From positions 62,001 to 126,000 of the forward strand of contig RECC01000036.1 of the NCBI GenBank assembly GCA_007692455.1: a stretch of DNA of 64,000 nucleotides. Reading direction: 5' to 3'. Below are positions 37,926 to 46,270 of the stretch, one piece after another. The translations under genes were made by a program, and so were the position numbers. Numbering within the stretch: the stretch's first letter is position 1; the number at the start of each line of letters is the position of its first letter. Below the pieces are notes generated by a model. It was not told the origin of the DNA, made no database searches, and worked only from the letters and a program-made list of their open reading frames with translations. The stretch comes from Alkalibacterium sp. Lineage in GTDB: Bacteria > Bacillota > Bacilli > Lactobacillales > Carnobacteriaceae_A.

Positions 37926-38126
37926 ATGGTTCAAGGTACAGTAAAGTGGTTTAATGCCGAAAAAGGTTTCGGTTTTATTGAAGTAGAGGGGCATGATGAT
38001 GTCTTTGTACACTTCAGTGCTATTGAGAGTGAAGGCTACAAATCACTGGATGACGGTCAGGAAGTCGAATTCGATATTATTGAAGGCGATAGAGGACCAC
38101 AAGCATCAAATGTAACTAAAGTCTAA
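37926..38126 (+). CDS. Cold-shock protein (CspA family), copy 1
   Basis: 66 residues from ATG 37926 with AGGAGGA upstream. RNA-binding motifs RNP1 (KGFGFIE) and RNP2 (VFVHFS) are intact. It melts RNA structure in the cytosol. Similar to the copy at 59230, but with less biased codons and an acidic insertion-free loop EVEGHDD. Confidence 0.96.
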   Translation: MVQGTVKWFNAEKGFGFIEVEGHDDVFVHFSAIESEGYKSLDDGQEVEFDIIEGDRGPQASNVTKV

Positions 38127-38163
38127 AAAAAGCCCTCAAGAGATGTCTCTTGAGGACTTTTTT
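38125..38163. terminator. Bidirectional terminator between csp copy 1 and the GlsB-like gene
   Basis: CCTCAAGAGA (38134-38143) pairs with TCTCTTGAGG (38146-38155), with A-run on the left and T-run on the right. Confidence 0.92.
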
Positions 38164-38179
38164 AGTTTTGTCAGTAGTA

Positions 38180-38422
38180 TTACATACGACCGGCTATCAG
38201 ATCATAAATAAATACAATCAGTACAGCACCGACGATGGCAGGAATTATAAAGAACCCACCTAATTCAGGACCCATCTGGAACAGTGCATGTCCAGCCCAG
38301 GCTCCAATAAATCCAATAATTATATTACCAATAATGCCACCTGGTACATCAGTGCCCACAATGGCCTGACCAATCGCTCCGATAACTCCACCAATAATAA
38401 GTGACCAGATAAAACTCAACAT
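38180..38422 (-). CDS. GlsB/YeaQ/YmgE family stress-response membrane protein
   Basis: 80 residues, almost wholly hydrophobic: three helices rich in Gly (IIGGVIGAIGQAIVG, IIGNIIIGFIGAWAGHALF, FFIIPAIVGAVLIVFIYDL). In relatives the family anchors the alkaline-stress protein Asp23 to the membrane. ATG at 38420-38422 follows AGAGGAGAG. It has a strong promoter of its own. Confidence 0.87.
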   Translation of the reverse strand: MLSFIWSLIIGGVIGAIGQAIVGTDVPGGIIGNIIIGFIGAWAGHALFQMGPELGGFFIIPAIVGAVLIVFIYDLIAGRM

Positions 38423-38454
38423 ATAATCTCTCCTCTAAAATATTCTATAATCTT

Positions 38455-38483
38455 AGTATAGGAAATTGTCACTTTTTATTCAA
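38455..38483 (-). promoter_or_regulatory. Promoter of the GlsB-like gene
   Basis: On the minus strand TTGAAT (38478-38483), 17 bases, TATACT (38455-38460). No terminator is visible between telA and this promoter, so readthrough from telA is also possible. Confidence 0.8.
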
Positions 38484-38519
38484 ATATTTAAACTTAAGAG
38501 AGTATAATTCAGTTCCATT

Positions 38520-39725
38520 TTACTTGTTCTGGTCTTCTGATGGCTCAGTCAGTTGCATCAGTTGATCCTTCAATCTCATTTCCATTTGTTGAAGCTGCAC
38601 TTCTGCCTCTTTACGTTTAGAACGGCCTTCTCTTTGAATAGAAAGGGTTTCTTCAAGTGTTTCAACTAGGTTTGCCTGTGTTTTTTCAAGTGTTTCGATA
38701 TCAATGATTCCCCGTTCATTTTCTTTGGCTGTCTCAATGGAGGACTGTTTTAGCATTTCAGAATTTTTAGTGAGCAGTTCGTTAGTCGTTTCAGAAACTT
38801 GTCTTTGAGCGGTGACTGCCTCCTTTTGACGAAGAAGTGTCAAGGCAACAACAATCTGATTCTTCCATAAAGGAATAGCTGTATTGATGGACGTCTGAAT
38901 TTTTTCACTTAAGGCCTGGTTGGTATTTTGAATCAATCTGATTTGCGGTGCTTGCTGTATGGTCATTTGGCGAGCTGTTTTGAGGTCATATACCCGTTTA
39001 TCCAGGCGGTTCAGGAACTGATTTAGATCATTTACTTTCTGGACTTCCATCTGGTTTCCGCTGCCTTCAGCATGAGTGACTGCTTTTGGAATAACCTCGT
39101 TCTGCAATTCATCAATTTTCACTTCACCAGCTGCGATAAAGACATTTAAAGCTTCAAAGTATTCATAGTTCTTATCATACAATTCGTTCAGCATGACGTT
39201 ATCTTTTAATAACAACTCACGTTCCTTATCCAGTTTCACGGCGATTTTATCAACTTGAGCACCGATTTTCTGATACTTAGCAGTGGTCTCATAAATTGAA
39301 CGATTAATTTTTCTGAACATTTTCTTGAAGACATTCTGGTCTTCGGCTCTCAGTTCATTTGGGTCGGCTTCTTTTAAACGGAACATTAGATCATTCAGTG
39401 TTTCGCCGATGTGGTTAGTTTCCTGATTTTGAACATGACTCAGTACAGAGTGAGAGAATTCCCCCAGTTTCTGCTGAGCCTGAGCTCCATAATTAAGAAT
39501 TGCGTCTGTATCAGTTGTATCGATTTGCTTTGCCAGTTCATAAGCCTGTTTCTGTCTGGCCTCAGGAAGCGTATCGATTATTTTTTTGCTTTTTGGTTTT
39601 TCTTTCAGTTCGTTAACACTGGAAGTTTCTTTTTTGTCTGCTGACTCTCCGAAAGGGTTAGTGAGCAAGTCTTCAATTTCTGCAGTTTGAGGCGTATCAA
39701 ATAAATCCTGATCTTTTTTTGTCAT
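38520..39725 (-). CDS. telA: TelA family protein (toxic anion resistance)
   Basis: 401 residues, mostly long alpha-helix/coiled coil, no membrane segment. Family blocks include KMFRKINRSIYETTAKYQKIGAQVDKIAVKLDKERE and the central RLDKRVYDLKTARQMTIQQAPQIRLIQ. TelA proteins were linked to tellurite resistance, and in Gram-positives to envelope-stress and cationic peptide tolerance; the biochemical role is unknown. Directly downstream of xpaC (26 bases), a conserved pair. Confidence 0.9.
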   Translation of the reverse strand: MTKKDQDLFDTPQTAEIEDLLTNPFGESADKKETSSVNELKEKPKSKKIIDTLPEARQKQAYELAKQIDTTDTDAILNYGAQAQQKLGEFSHSVLSHVQNQETNHIGETLNDLMFRLKEADPNELRAEDQNVFKKMFRKINRSIYETTAKYQKIGAQVDKIAVKLDKERELLLKDNVMLNELYDKNYEYFEALNVFIAAGEVKIDELQNEVIPKAVTHAEGSGNQMEVQKVNDLNQFLNRLDKRVYDLKTARQMTIQQAPQIRLIQNTNQALSEKIQTSINTAIPLWKNQIVVALTLLRQKEAVTAQRQVSETTNELLTKNSEMLKQSSIETAKENERGIIDIETLEKTQANLVETLEETLSIQREGRSKRKEAEVQLQQMEMRLKDQLMQLTEPSEDQNK

Positions 39726-39751
39726 ACTAACAGCTCCTCGTATTATGAAAA

Positions 39752-40432
39752 TTAAAATTCATTTCTTTTTTTATTGAGATTGTGGTGTGCTAGTTCAATT
39801 TCGGTATCCAAATCTTCTAAATCATTTTCTTTAAATGTTACGTAATCATCAGTAATTTGACCGCACATCTTGTCAATTGTCTGAGCCGACTTGGCCAGTA
39901 TGTCATACGTAGCTTTGCTTTTAGCTTTATGATTTTCTATTTCAACATACTTGCTTACCAGGTCGTCGAGAGACGGAAGGTGGACGTATAAAAACTTGTT
40001 TACTTCATGCAGTCGGTTTGGTTCCTTTGTAATCGCACTGAACAGTGACTTGGATAAAGAAACCGTATTGTTGCGTGTTTCTATAGCTCTCAACTTACCG
40101 GATTTTTCCATATTGCTTTCGATTGATACGATATGCTTCTTCGCTGTCAACATAGTCTGTCTGAAATAATGTATGTCTTCTTTTTCAAGACCTTTTTCCA
40201 GATAAAATTCTTCCTTGTCCGTCGTTAGACGTGGCAGTCTTTCTTCTTTGTTCTTCGATTTCTCTGATCGATTTACTAGTGATTTCAAAAGCAATACACC
40301 TGCCCCGATACTTAGACCGACCGCTAAAAATCCATTCATGTCAAAACCACCAATGAACATAATGAATAAAAATAATGTCACAAGCAGTGTAATGGTATAA
40401 ACTATAGTTGTATATAATGTAGAATGTTTCAT
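39752..40432 (-). CDS. xpaC: XpaC-like membrane protein
   Basis: 226 residues: two N-terminal membrane helices (about 8-28 and 31-51), then a charged helical cytosolic domain with HYFRQTMLTAKKHIVSIESNMEKSGKLRAIETRNNTV, the XpaC block. The name comes from a colour change on an indolyl phosphate; a true hydrolase activity is unproven. Likely co-transcribed with telA. Upstream 40433-40603 holds its promoter, not resolvable, and that of nudF. Confidence 0.85.
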   Translation of the reverse strand: MKHSTLYTTIVYTITLLVTLFLFIMFIGGFDMNGFLAVGLSIGAGVLLLKSLVNRSEKSKNKEERLPRLTTDKEEFYLEKGLEKEDIHYFRQTMLTAKKHIVSIESNMEKSGKLRAIETRNNTVSLSKSLFSAITKEPNRLHEVNKFLYVHLPSLDDLVSKYVEIENHKAKSKATYDILAKSAQTIDKMCGQITDDYVTFKENDLEDLDTEIELAHHNLNKKRNEF

Positions 40433-40603
40433 TTTATTATCCTCCGTTCTACTGAAACTCTAACTGATTGTATCTTTATAATAGCACAAAAGAATGAAGA
40501 AATAACATCAGACCTAAGGAGGATTTAAAAGAATTATTTGAAGGATTCAGTAGTGAAAAGCAGAATAGAATAGGTTATGATAATACTATTGAGGAGTGAA
40601 AAC

Positions 40604-41161
40604 ATGGAATTTTTTGAAGAGACAGTATCGGAGAAATCTATTTATAAAGGAAATGTTACAGAGTATACTGTTCAGGAGGTTAGACTCCCGGACGGAAAGT
40701 TGGCGCAGAGGGAAATCGTGCGACATGCAGGTGCATCGGCAGTTATTCCGTTTACCCAAGATGGCCGTATGGTACTGGTAAAGCAATACCGAAAGGCAAT
40801 TGAACAGCTCAGCGTAGAAATACCGGCGGGTATAAAAGACGAGGTCGATGATACGGGTCTGGTGACCGCCAAACGAGAATTGGAAGAAGAAACGGGTTAT
40901 CAGGCAGATGAATGGGAATTTGTCACCTCCTTTTTCAGTACGCCAGGCTTCACCGATGAATATCTTGAAATCTATGAAGCAACTGGTCTAAAGAAGGTGG
41001 ATAATCCACTAGAGATGGATGATGATGAAGCGATTGAACTGATAGAAGTGACGTTCGATGAAGCTTGGGATTTGTATGGCCAGAAACTAATCAGAGATTC
41101 TAAAACTGTATTTGCACTGTTCTATTGGAAGATGAAAAAACTCCAGGAAAGCTTAAGTTAA
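40604..41161 (+). CDS. nudF: NUDIX hydrolase, ADP-ribose pyrophosphatase type
   Basis: 185 residues from ATG 40604 behind GAGGAG; an in-frame ATG at 40577 lacks a site. NUDIX box G-IKDEVDD...AKRELEEETGY (about residues 84-110) is complete. It cleaves ADP-ribose to AMP and ribose 5-phosphate. First of a three-gene run with a small membrane protein and mtnN. Confidence 0.9.
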   Translation: MEFFEETVSEKSIYKGNVTEYTVQEVRLPDGKLAQREIVRHAGASAVIPFTQDGRMVLVKQYRKAIEQLSVEIPAGIKDEVDDTGLVTAKRELEEETGYQADEWEFVTSFFSTPGFTDEYLEIYEATGLKKVDNPLEMDDDEAIELIEVTFDEAWDLYGQKLIRDSKTVFALFYWKMKKLQESLS

Positions 41162-41169
41162 AGGACTGA

Positions 41170-41421
41170 ATGAATATGCCGTCACGAAGTGAAATAAAAA
41201 AACAACAAGTTGAAGAAAAGAAAGCACTAAAAAAGAAAGAAAGGCTTCAGAAGAAAAGTGAAAGACGTAATGAGAGAACACTTGCGAAGCAAGGTAAGAC
41301 CAGTAAAAAAAGAATGGATGAAATGACAAGGTACAGACAGGTGGGAAAACGTCTCAATCTGGCTATAACCATTGTTTTACTGCTCTTACTTATTGTATTA
41401 GCATTCGTTTTTTACATTTAA
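41170..41421 (+). CDS. Small highly basic single-pass membrane protein, unknown function
   Basis: 83 residues from ATG 41170, or 81 from ATG 41176, which has better spacing from AAGGA (41161-41165). The first 60 residues are dominated by Lys, Arg, Glu and Gln (KKQQVEEKKALKKKERLQKK...) and predict one continuous charged helix. A single membrane helix ends the protein (AITIVLLLLLIVLAFVFYI). Likely a tail-anchored protein with its basic part in the cytosol, by the positive-inside rule. No family is recognised. Lies in the gap between nudF and mtnN, so probably co-transcribed. Confidence 0.75.
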   Translation: MNMPSRSEIKKQQVEEKKALKKKERLQKKSERRNERTLAKQGKTSKKRMDEMTRYRQVGKRLNLAITIVLLLLLIVLAFVFYI

Positions 41422-41445
41422 AAGACAACAGATAGGGGTATAGGT

Positions 41446-42153
41446 GTGAAATTAGGTATTATTGCTGCAATGGAGCAGGAAATTAGGCTTCTAAAAAATC
41501 AGCTGAAAAATCAGAGAGAAACAATAGTTGCAAATCTAACATTTTTTGAGGGGGAAATAGGAAGTACCTCGGTAGTGATGGTACAGTCCGGCATTGGCAA
41601 AGTGAACGCCGCCATTGCGGCTACCTTACTCATAACATTTTTTGAAGCAGATACCGTAATAAACACAGGATCCGCAGGGGGAATAGGTGAAAATCTTAAA
41701 GTAGGAGATTTAGTTCTTTCAACGGAATTGAGCTACAATGATGCGGATGCCAGAGCTTTTGGTTATGCTTTCGGACAGATACCTCAAATGCCCGAACGCT
41801 TTACGGCTGATGAGGATAGTCTTTCTATTCTCAAGCAAGCTGCACTGGAAAGCAACTGGACTGTGAGACATGGCCTGATTGTTACGGGAGATTCATTTAT
41901 CAGTGATAAGAATGCTATCCGTGAAATCAAAGCACACTTCAGCGATGCAATGGTTACCGAGATGGAAGGTACCGCTGTAGCTCAGACTTGTTTTCAGTTT
42001 AAGGTACCTTTTGTCGTAGTCAGAGCAGTATCAGATGTCGCCGATGAAGAGGCCTCACTTTCCTTTAACGAATTCATAGAACTGGCAGGCAGAAAATCAG
42101 CTGAAATGGTCCTGCGCTTTATTGAATTGAAATCAGCAGGTTCAGTTTCTTAA
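41446..42153 (+). CDS. mtnN: 5'-methylthioadenosine/S-adenosylhomocysteine nucleosidase
   Basis: 235 residues, GTG start at 41446 after GGGGTATAGG. Cleaves adenine from methylthioadenosine and S-adenosylhomocysteine, feeding methionine recycling and, with LuxS, autoinducer-2. NTGSAGG, GDSFIS and the TEMEGTAVAQTC catalytic block are present. Large terminator downstream. Confidence 0.95.
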   Translation: MKLGIIAAMEQEIRLLKNQLKNQRETIVANLTFFEGEIGSTSVVMVQSGIGKVNAAIAATLLITFFEADTVINTGSAGGIGENLKVGDLVLSTELSYNDADARAFGYAFGQIPQMPERFTADEDSLSILKQAALESNWTVRHGLIVTGDSFISDKNAIREIKAHFSDAMVTEMEGTAVAQTCFQFKVPFVVVRAVSDVADEEASLSFNEFIELAGRKSAEMVLRFIELKSAGSVS

Positions 42154-42205
42154 ATAATAAAATTGATCTGGGCCTAGTGTAAGAATCTATAAAACCAGTA
42201 GTTTC

Positions 42206-42262
42206 AAAGCCGACGAATCACAGGGTATTTACATACCCTAATGTGATTGGTTGGCTTTTTAT
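42206..42262 (+). terminator. nudF-mtnN terminator
   Basis: An unusually long stem: AAAGCC...GGCTTT outer arm, AATCACA/TGTGATT middle and GGGTAT/ATACCC at the top, followed by T-run. Confidence 0.9.
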
Positions 42263-42301
42263 TTGTCGAAAAATGATGAATTAAATATATTTTGTGAAAG
42301 A

Positions 42302-42330
42302 TTGCATTTGTTAAAATAATCCGATATAAT
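42302..42330 (+). promoter_or_regulatory. Promoter of the siderophore ABC operon
   Basis: TTGCAT (42302-42307), 17 bases, TATAAT (42325-42330). Confidence 0.87.
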
Positions 42331-42337
42331 ATCGAGA

Positions 42338-42356
42338 GAGAATGATAATCATTCTC
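42338..42356 (+). promoter_or_regulatory. Fur box
   Basis: GAGAATGAT-A-ATCATTCTC is a perfect 9-1-9 dyad that differs from the Fur consensus GATAATGATAATCATTATC only at a symmetric pair of bases. It starts 7 bases after the -10, over the transcription start, so iron-bound Fur should block the operon. Confidence 0.93.
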
Positions 42357-42395
42357 AGTTAGAAGTCGTGCAGATTATATAAAAGGATGAAGTAT

Positions 42396-43373
42396 ATGGA
42401 GAGAATAGCGCAGAAAACTCAAGGAAATTATAAATGGTATATGATTGTCATGCTGGTAGCTCTCATACTGATTTCTATCTTTACAGGTGTAAGTGATATA
42501 CGTTTAAGTAATCTCTTGAGCTTAACCGACACACAAAAGTTGGTTCTGTTGACCTCTCGTATACCTAGGACATTTAGTCTGGTACTGGCGGGAAGTACTT
42601 TAGCTGTTTCGGGCCTTCTAATGCAGCAGCTGACCCAAAACAAATTTGTATCGCCGACAACTGCAGGAACCTTAGCCAGTGCGCGTTTAGGCATTGTTAT
42701 AGCTGTAATCTTTTTTTCTCACTCGTCTCTAGCCTATAAGACAGGGTTAGCTTTCGTATTTTCACTTATCGGGACCTTTACCTTCATTTTGTTTGTCAGG
42801 ACAGTGAAATTGAAAAATGCTGTAATGATACCCCTTGTTGGTCTGATGTTTGGCAATATTATTAGTTCCTTCAGCACATATCTGGCAGTGCAGTATGAAG
42901 TCGTTCAGAATGCGTCCTCCTGGCTACAAGGTAATTTTGCACTCATTTCTTCTGAGAACTATCAGCTTCTTTTGCTATCCGTTCCTCTGCTTATTTTTAT
43001 CATTTCTCTTGCGCATTATTTCACTATTTTGGGTTTGGGAAGAGACGTATCACTTGAACTAGGGGTTCCGTATGGGCTGCTTGAATTCATAGGGATAACG
43101 ATAGTGTCTTTGGCTACCACTGCAGTTATTCTCACAGCAGGCAGTATTCCTTTTGTGGGTATTGTGGTACCTAATCTAGTATCGATAAAAAAAGGGGATC
43201 ATTTCCAGAAGGTACTCTTGCCAACTGCTTTTTCGGGTGCCTTGTTTCTTTTAATTACAGATATCATATCCCGTACAATGATCTATCCATACGAAATTCC
43301 GATTGGTGTGGTCATTGGCGTAGTCGGAAGTGTTTTGTTTTTATACTTACTACTGAGAGGGGAGTCCGAATGA
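42396..43373 (+). CDS. Ferric-siderophore ABC transporter permease 1 (FecCD family)
   Basis: 325 residues from ATG 42396 (AAAAGGATG upstream; an ATG at 42387 abuts that site). About nine membrane helices. The FecCD blocks RIPRTFSLVLAGSTLAVSGLLMQQLTQNKF and the ATPase-coupling GSIPFVGIVVPNL are present. The gene order permease-permease-ATPase-lipoprotein matches Bacillus yclNOPQ (petrobactin) and the ceu/fat systems. Overlaps the second permease by 4 bases. Confidence 0.93.
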   Translation: MERIAQKTQGNYKWYMIVMLVALILISIFTGVSDIRLSNLLSLTDTQKLVLLTSRIPRTFSLVLAGSTLAVSGLLMQQLTQNKFVSPTTAGTLASARLGIVIAVIFFSHSSLAYKTGLAFVFSLIGTFTFILFVRTVKLKNAVMIPLVGLMFGNIISSFSTYLAVQYEVVQNASSWLQGNFALISSENYQLLLLSVPLLIFIISLAHYFTILGLGRDVSLELGVPYGLLEFIGITIVSLATTAVILTAGSIPFVGIVVPNLVSIKKGDHFQKVLLPTAFSGALFLLITDIISRTMIYPYEIPIGVVIGVVGSVLFLYLLLRGESE

Positions 43374-44326
43374 AGACCCGACAGTTAAACGGGGTGTTTG
43401 TCACTCTTTTTGCGAGCATAATAGTTTTTTTGTTTTTATATATGACGGTCAATACGAGAGGGCATTTGAGCTTTGCTTTTAGTCTCAGAGGACAGCGGAT
43501 TGTTCCTTTTTTCCTTGTTGGTTTTACGACCACAGTATCCACAATCGTGTTTCAGACAATGACTCAAAACGTCATACTGACACCGAGTATCATCGGTCTG
43601 GATGCCTTATACATATTACTGCAGACTGTAGTGTTCTTTGTTTTTGGAATGAATCATGTTCTTGCAACGAATCAGCAGCTTAACTTTCTTCTGAGTCTAT
43701 TATTGATGATGGGTGGCAGTATTGGAATGTTTTGGTTATTTTTTTTGAAGTATCCAGGGAAACTATACCTGTTACTAATGACGGGTCTGATTCTGGGAAC
43801 GTTTTTCAACAGCTTCAGCCAGTTTCTTCAGGTAATTATCGATCCAAATGAATTTGACAGTCTTTTCTCACGGACAATTGCCAGTTTTAATAGGGTGGAT
43901 ATCACACTAGTAAATACTTCACTGCTGCTTGCACTGCCTGCGCTAATCTATCTCTTTAAAGAAAGCAGAAGGTTGGATGTCCTTCACCTAGGAAGAGAAT
44001 ACGCTTTAAACCTTGGGATTGATATAGACTTCTATTATTTCAAACTGTTCATGCTGATAAGTCTTCTGACCGCAGTAACGACGGCACTCGTTGGACCTGT
44101 GTCATTTCTAGGATTCCTTGGTGCTAATATTGCCTATAAAGTGTTTAATACTTATAGGCATTCCATCCTGTTTTTAGGAGGTAGTTTGATATCGATAGTG
44201 TTTATTCTGATAGGTCAGTTGCTAGTTGAGCATGTGTTTAAGTTGCAGACCACTTTAGGTGTCATTATTCAATTTGTAGGGGGGCTGTATTTTCTGGTTA
44301 TTTTATTTAAGGAAAGGAATGGCTGA
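43370..44326 (+). CDS. Ferric-siderophore ABC transporter permease 2 (FecCD family)
   Basis: 318 residues, about nine membrane helices. TMTQNVILTPSIIGLDALYILLQ is the YclO/CeuC-type counterpart of the FecC quaternary motif, and LVGPVSFLGFLGANIAYKV is the coupling helix. Starts within the stop of permease 1 (ATGA), so the two should be made in equal amounts and form a heterodimer. Confidence 0.93.
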   Translation: MKTRQLNGVFVTLFASIIVFLFLYMTVNTRGHLSFAFSLRGQRIVPFFLVGFTTTVSTIVFQTMTQNVILTPSIIGLDALYILLQTVVFFVFGMNHVLATNQQLNFLLSLLLMMGGSIGMFWLFFLKYPGKLYLLLMTGLILGTFFNSFSQFLQVIIDPNEFDSLFSRTIASFNRVDITLVNTSLLLALPALIYLFKESRRLDVLHLGREYALNLGIDIDFYYFKLFMLISLLTAVTTALVGPVSFLGFLGANIAYKVFNTYRHSILFLGGSLISIVFILIGQLLVEHVFKLQTTLGVIIQFVGGLYFLVILFKERNG

Positions 44327-44328
44327 GG

Positions 44329-45090
44329 ATGATGGACGTACAAAATGTAACAAAAAATTATGGGCAGACAGTAGTCGTCAATAATGTCAGCTTGCCCATC
44401 GAAAAGGGCAAAATGACGGCCTGTATCGGACCTAATGGAGCAGGAAAAAGCACACTGCTGGAGATGGTCAGCCGATTAATTCCTCAAGATACGGGTCACA
44501 TTTACCTGGATGGGAAGGAGGTAAAATCCTGGAAAAAAGGAGAGTTTGCTAAACGACTGTCTGTTCTCAAACAGACAAATCAGATGACAGTGAGGTTAAC
44601 AGTGAGAGAACTCGTTTCTTTTGGCCGATTTCCTTATACCAAGGGTCGTTTAAATAGTAAGTGCCATGAGATTATTGATAGCTCGCTATCTTACTTAGGG
44701 CTATCTGAACTGCAGAACCGCTACATAGATACATTGTCTGGTGGGCAGCTGCAGCGGGCGATGATTGCTATGGTGTTGTGTCAGGATACAGATTACATTC
44801 TACTGGATGAACCATTAAATAATCTCGATATGAGTTTTGGGGTACAGATGATGCAGACGCTCAGAAGTCTGGTAGACGAACTCGGAAAGACAGTGATAAC
44901 TGTTGTCCATGACATCAATTTCGCAGCGAGTTATGCTGACAATATTGTAGCGATGAAAGAAGGTCAGCTCTTTGCGTCCGGTCCTGTTGACAAAATGATA
45001 ACAAAATCGGTTTTGGATGACCTTTACGATATGGATGTTGAAATTATTGAAAATAAAGGAAAAAAATATTGTTTGTACTATATAAATTAA
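44329..45090 (+). CDS. Ferric-siderophore ABC transporter ATP-binding protein
   Basis: 253 residues. Walker A GPNGAGKST (residues about 34-42), signature LSGGQLQRA, Walker B YILLDEPLNNLD and switch His in VVHDINFA. Two ATGs in a row open the frame; the second (44332) may also serve. Belongs to the FepC/YclP group that powers siderophore import. Confidence 0.95.
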   Translation: MMDVQNVTKNYGQTVVVNNVSLPIEKGKMTACIGPNGAGKSTLLEMVSRLIPQDTGHIYLDGKEVKSWKKGEFAKRLSVLKQTNQMTVRLTVRELVSFGRFPYTKGRLNSKCHEIIDSSLSYLGLSELQNRYIDTLSGGQLQRAMIAMVLCQDTDYILLDEPLNNLDMSFGVQMMQTLRSLVDELGKTVITVVHDINFAASYADNIVAMKEGQLFASGPVDKMITKSVLDDLYDMDVEIIENKGKKYCLYYIN

Positions 45091-45111
45091 AAAAAGAATG
45101 GAGAATAACAA

Positions 45112-46107
45112 ATGAAAAAGACACGTGCATTAAAATGGAGCGCAATATTACTTACAGTCATTTTGGCTGCCTGCGGAGATAATCAGATGGAAACGGATGC
45201 CATTGAAACATCAGAACCTGAAACCGCGGATAGGGGAGAGGATTTACAAGCTGACGATGAATCATCCTCAACGCTTACACTAGTTGATGCTGCAGGCAAT
45301 AGTGTTGAACTTCCGGAAAATCCTCAGTCAATAGCAGTCTTTGACAATGGTCAGCTTGACAATCTCTCAACGTTGGGGCTAAGTGAACGCGTTGTTCTTA
45401 CAGCGTCACCTAACTTACCCGAGCATTTGTCAGCTTTCGAAGAGGTTGATGTTGCTGGGAGCTTCTTTGAAATTGACTTGGAGGTGACTCATGCAGCAGA
45501 ACCAGATTTGATCATTGTAGCAGGACGATCCAGTGCTGCTTATGATGATTTAAAAGCTATTGCACCGACGATTGATTTAAGCAATGATTCAACCGACTAC
45601 TTTTCTTCTATAGAAAGTAACCTAATGCGCCTTGGTATTATATTTGATCTAGAGGCAGAAGCAGAAAACGTTATTGCTGAACTGAATAATGAATTAGAGG
45701 AGTTAAACGAACAAGCTGAAGCATCTGATTTGACGACGCTGGTGGCGATGTACAATGAAGGATCGCTTTCAGCGTATGGACCGGGTTCTCGATTTGGAGT
45801 AGTCCACGATGCTTTTGGCTTTCAGGCTATAGATGAGGGCGTGGAGGAATCAAATCACGGAATGGAAATAACGTATGAATACGTTCTGGAAAAAGATCCG
45901 GATGTACTCTTTGTCATTGATAGAACAGCAGCGATTGGAGGAGACACATCATCTGCTCCGCTAGAGGATAATCCAATTATTCAGCAGACAACAGCCTATC
46001 AGAACAGTCAACTAACCTACTTATCACCCTCTGCCTGGTATTTGGCAGAAGGGGGAGCCGGTACTTTCCGTATTATGATGGAAGAGGTCAGTCAGGTTCT
46101 TAATTAA
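45112..46107 (+). CDS. Siderophore-binding lipoprotein (FatB/CeuE/YclQ-like)
   Basis: 331 residues. Type II signal peptide with lipobox LAAC (Cys21), then an acidic, Ser/Thr/Glu-rich linker (to about residue 58) that tethers the protein outside the membrane. The two-lobed binding fold shows AVFDNGQLDNLSTLG, EPDLIIVAGRSSAAYDDLKAIAPT and DPDVLFVIDRTAAIGG; these match the petrobactin/catecholate class. No siderophore synthesis genes are nearby, so it probably takes up siderophores made by others. Confidence 0.92.
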   Translation: MKKTRALKWSAILLTVILAACGDNQMETDAIETSEPETADRGEDLQADDESSSTLTLVDAAGNSVELPENPQSIAVFDNGQLDNLSTLGLSERVVLTASPNLPEHLSAFEEVDVAGSFFEIDLEVTHAAEPDLIIVAGRSSAAYDDLKAIAPTIDLSNDSTDYFSSIESNLMRLGIIFDLEAEAENVIAELNNELEELNEQAEASDLTTLVAMYNEGSLSAYGPGSRFGVVHDAFGFQAIDEGVEESNHGMEITYEYVLEKDPDVLFVIDRTAAIGGDTSSAPLEDNPIIQQTTAYQNSQLTYLSPSAWYLAEGGAGTFRIMMEEVSQVLN

Positions 46108-46126
46108 TATAATTTATTAAATAGCT

Positions 46127-46170
46127 AAGGAGGAGAGGTAATGTGTGATATTTATCTCGTCTCCTTTTTT
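46127..46170 (+). terminator. Siderophore operon terminator
   Basis: AAGGAG-GA-GAGGTAA pairs with TTATCTC-GT-CTCCTT and is followed by TTTTTT. Confidence 0.83.
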
Positions 46171-46177
46171 GTTATAC

Positions 46178-46195
46178 TTAGAGAACACACTCTAA
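46178..46195. promoter_or_regulatory. Dyad TTAGAG-N6-CTCTAA upstream of the acetyltransferase
   Basis: A perfect 6+6 dyad next to TTATACT (46172-46178), about 75 bases before the gene. It could be an operator; no regulator is evident. Confidence 0.3.
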
Positions 46196-46270
46196 TAGTC
46201 AGTAAATAGTGGGACTGGTAACTTATCTGAATGAAGTTTATAAATAAAATGGTAGAGGAGACAGAGGTAG

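Noticed and set aside
40513-40599. Short frame reading PKEDLKELFEGFSSEKQ... to a stop just before nudF
   Set aside because: Looks protein-like but has no ATG, GTG or TTG start in 33 open codons, and AAGGAGGA lies inside it. It could be a gene remnant, but this is too short to support.
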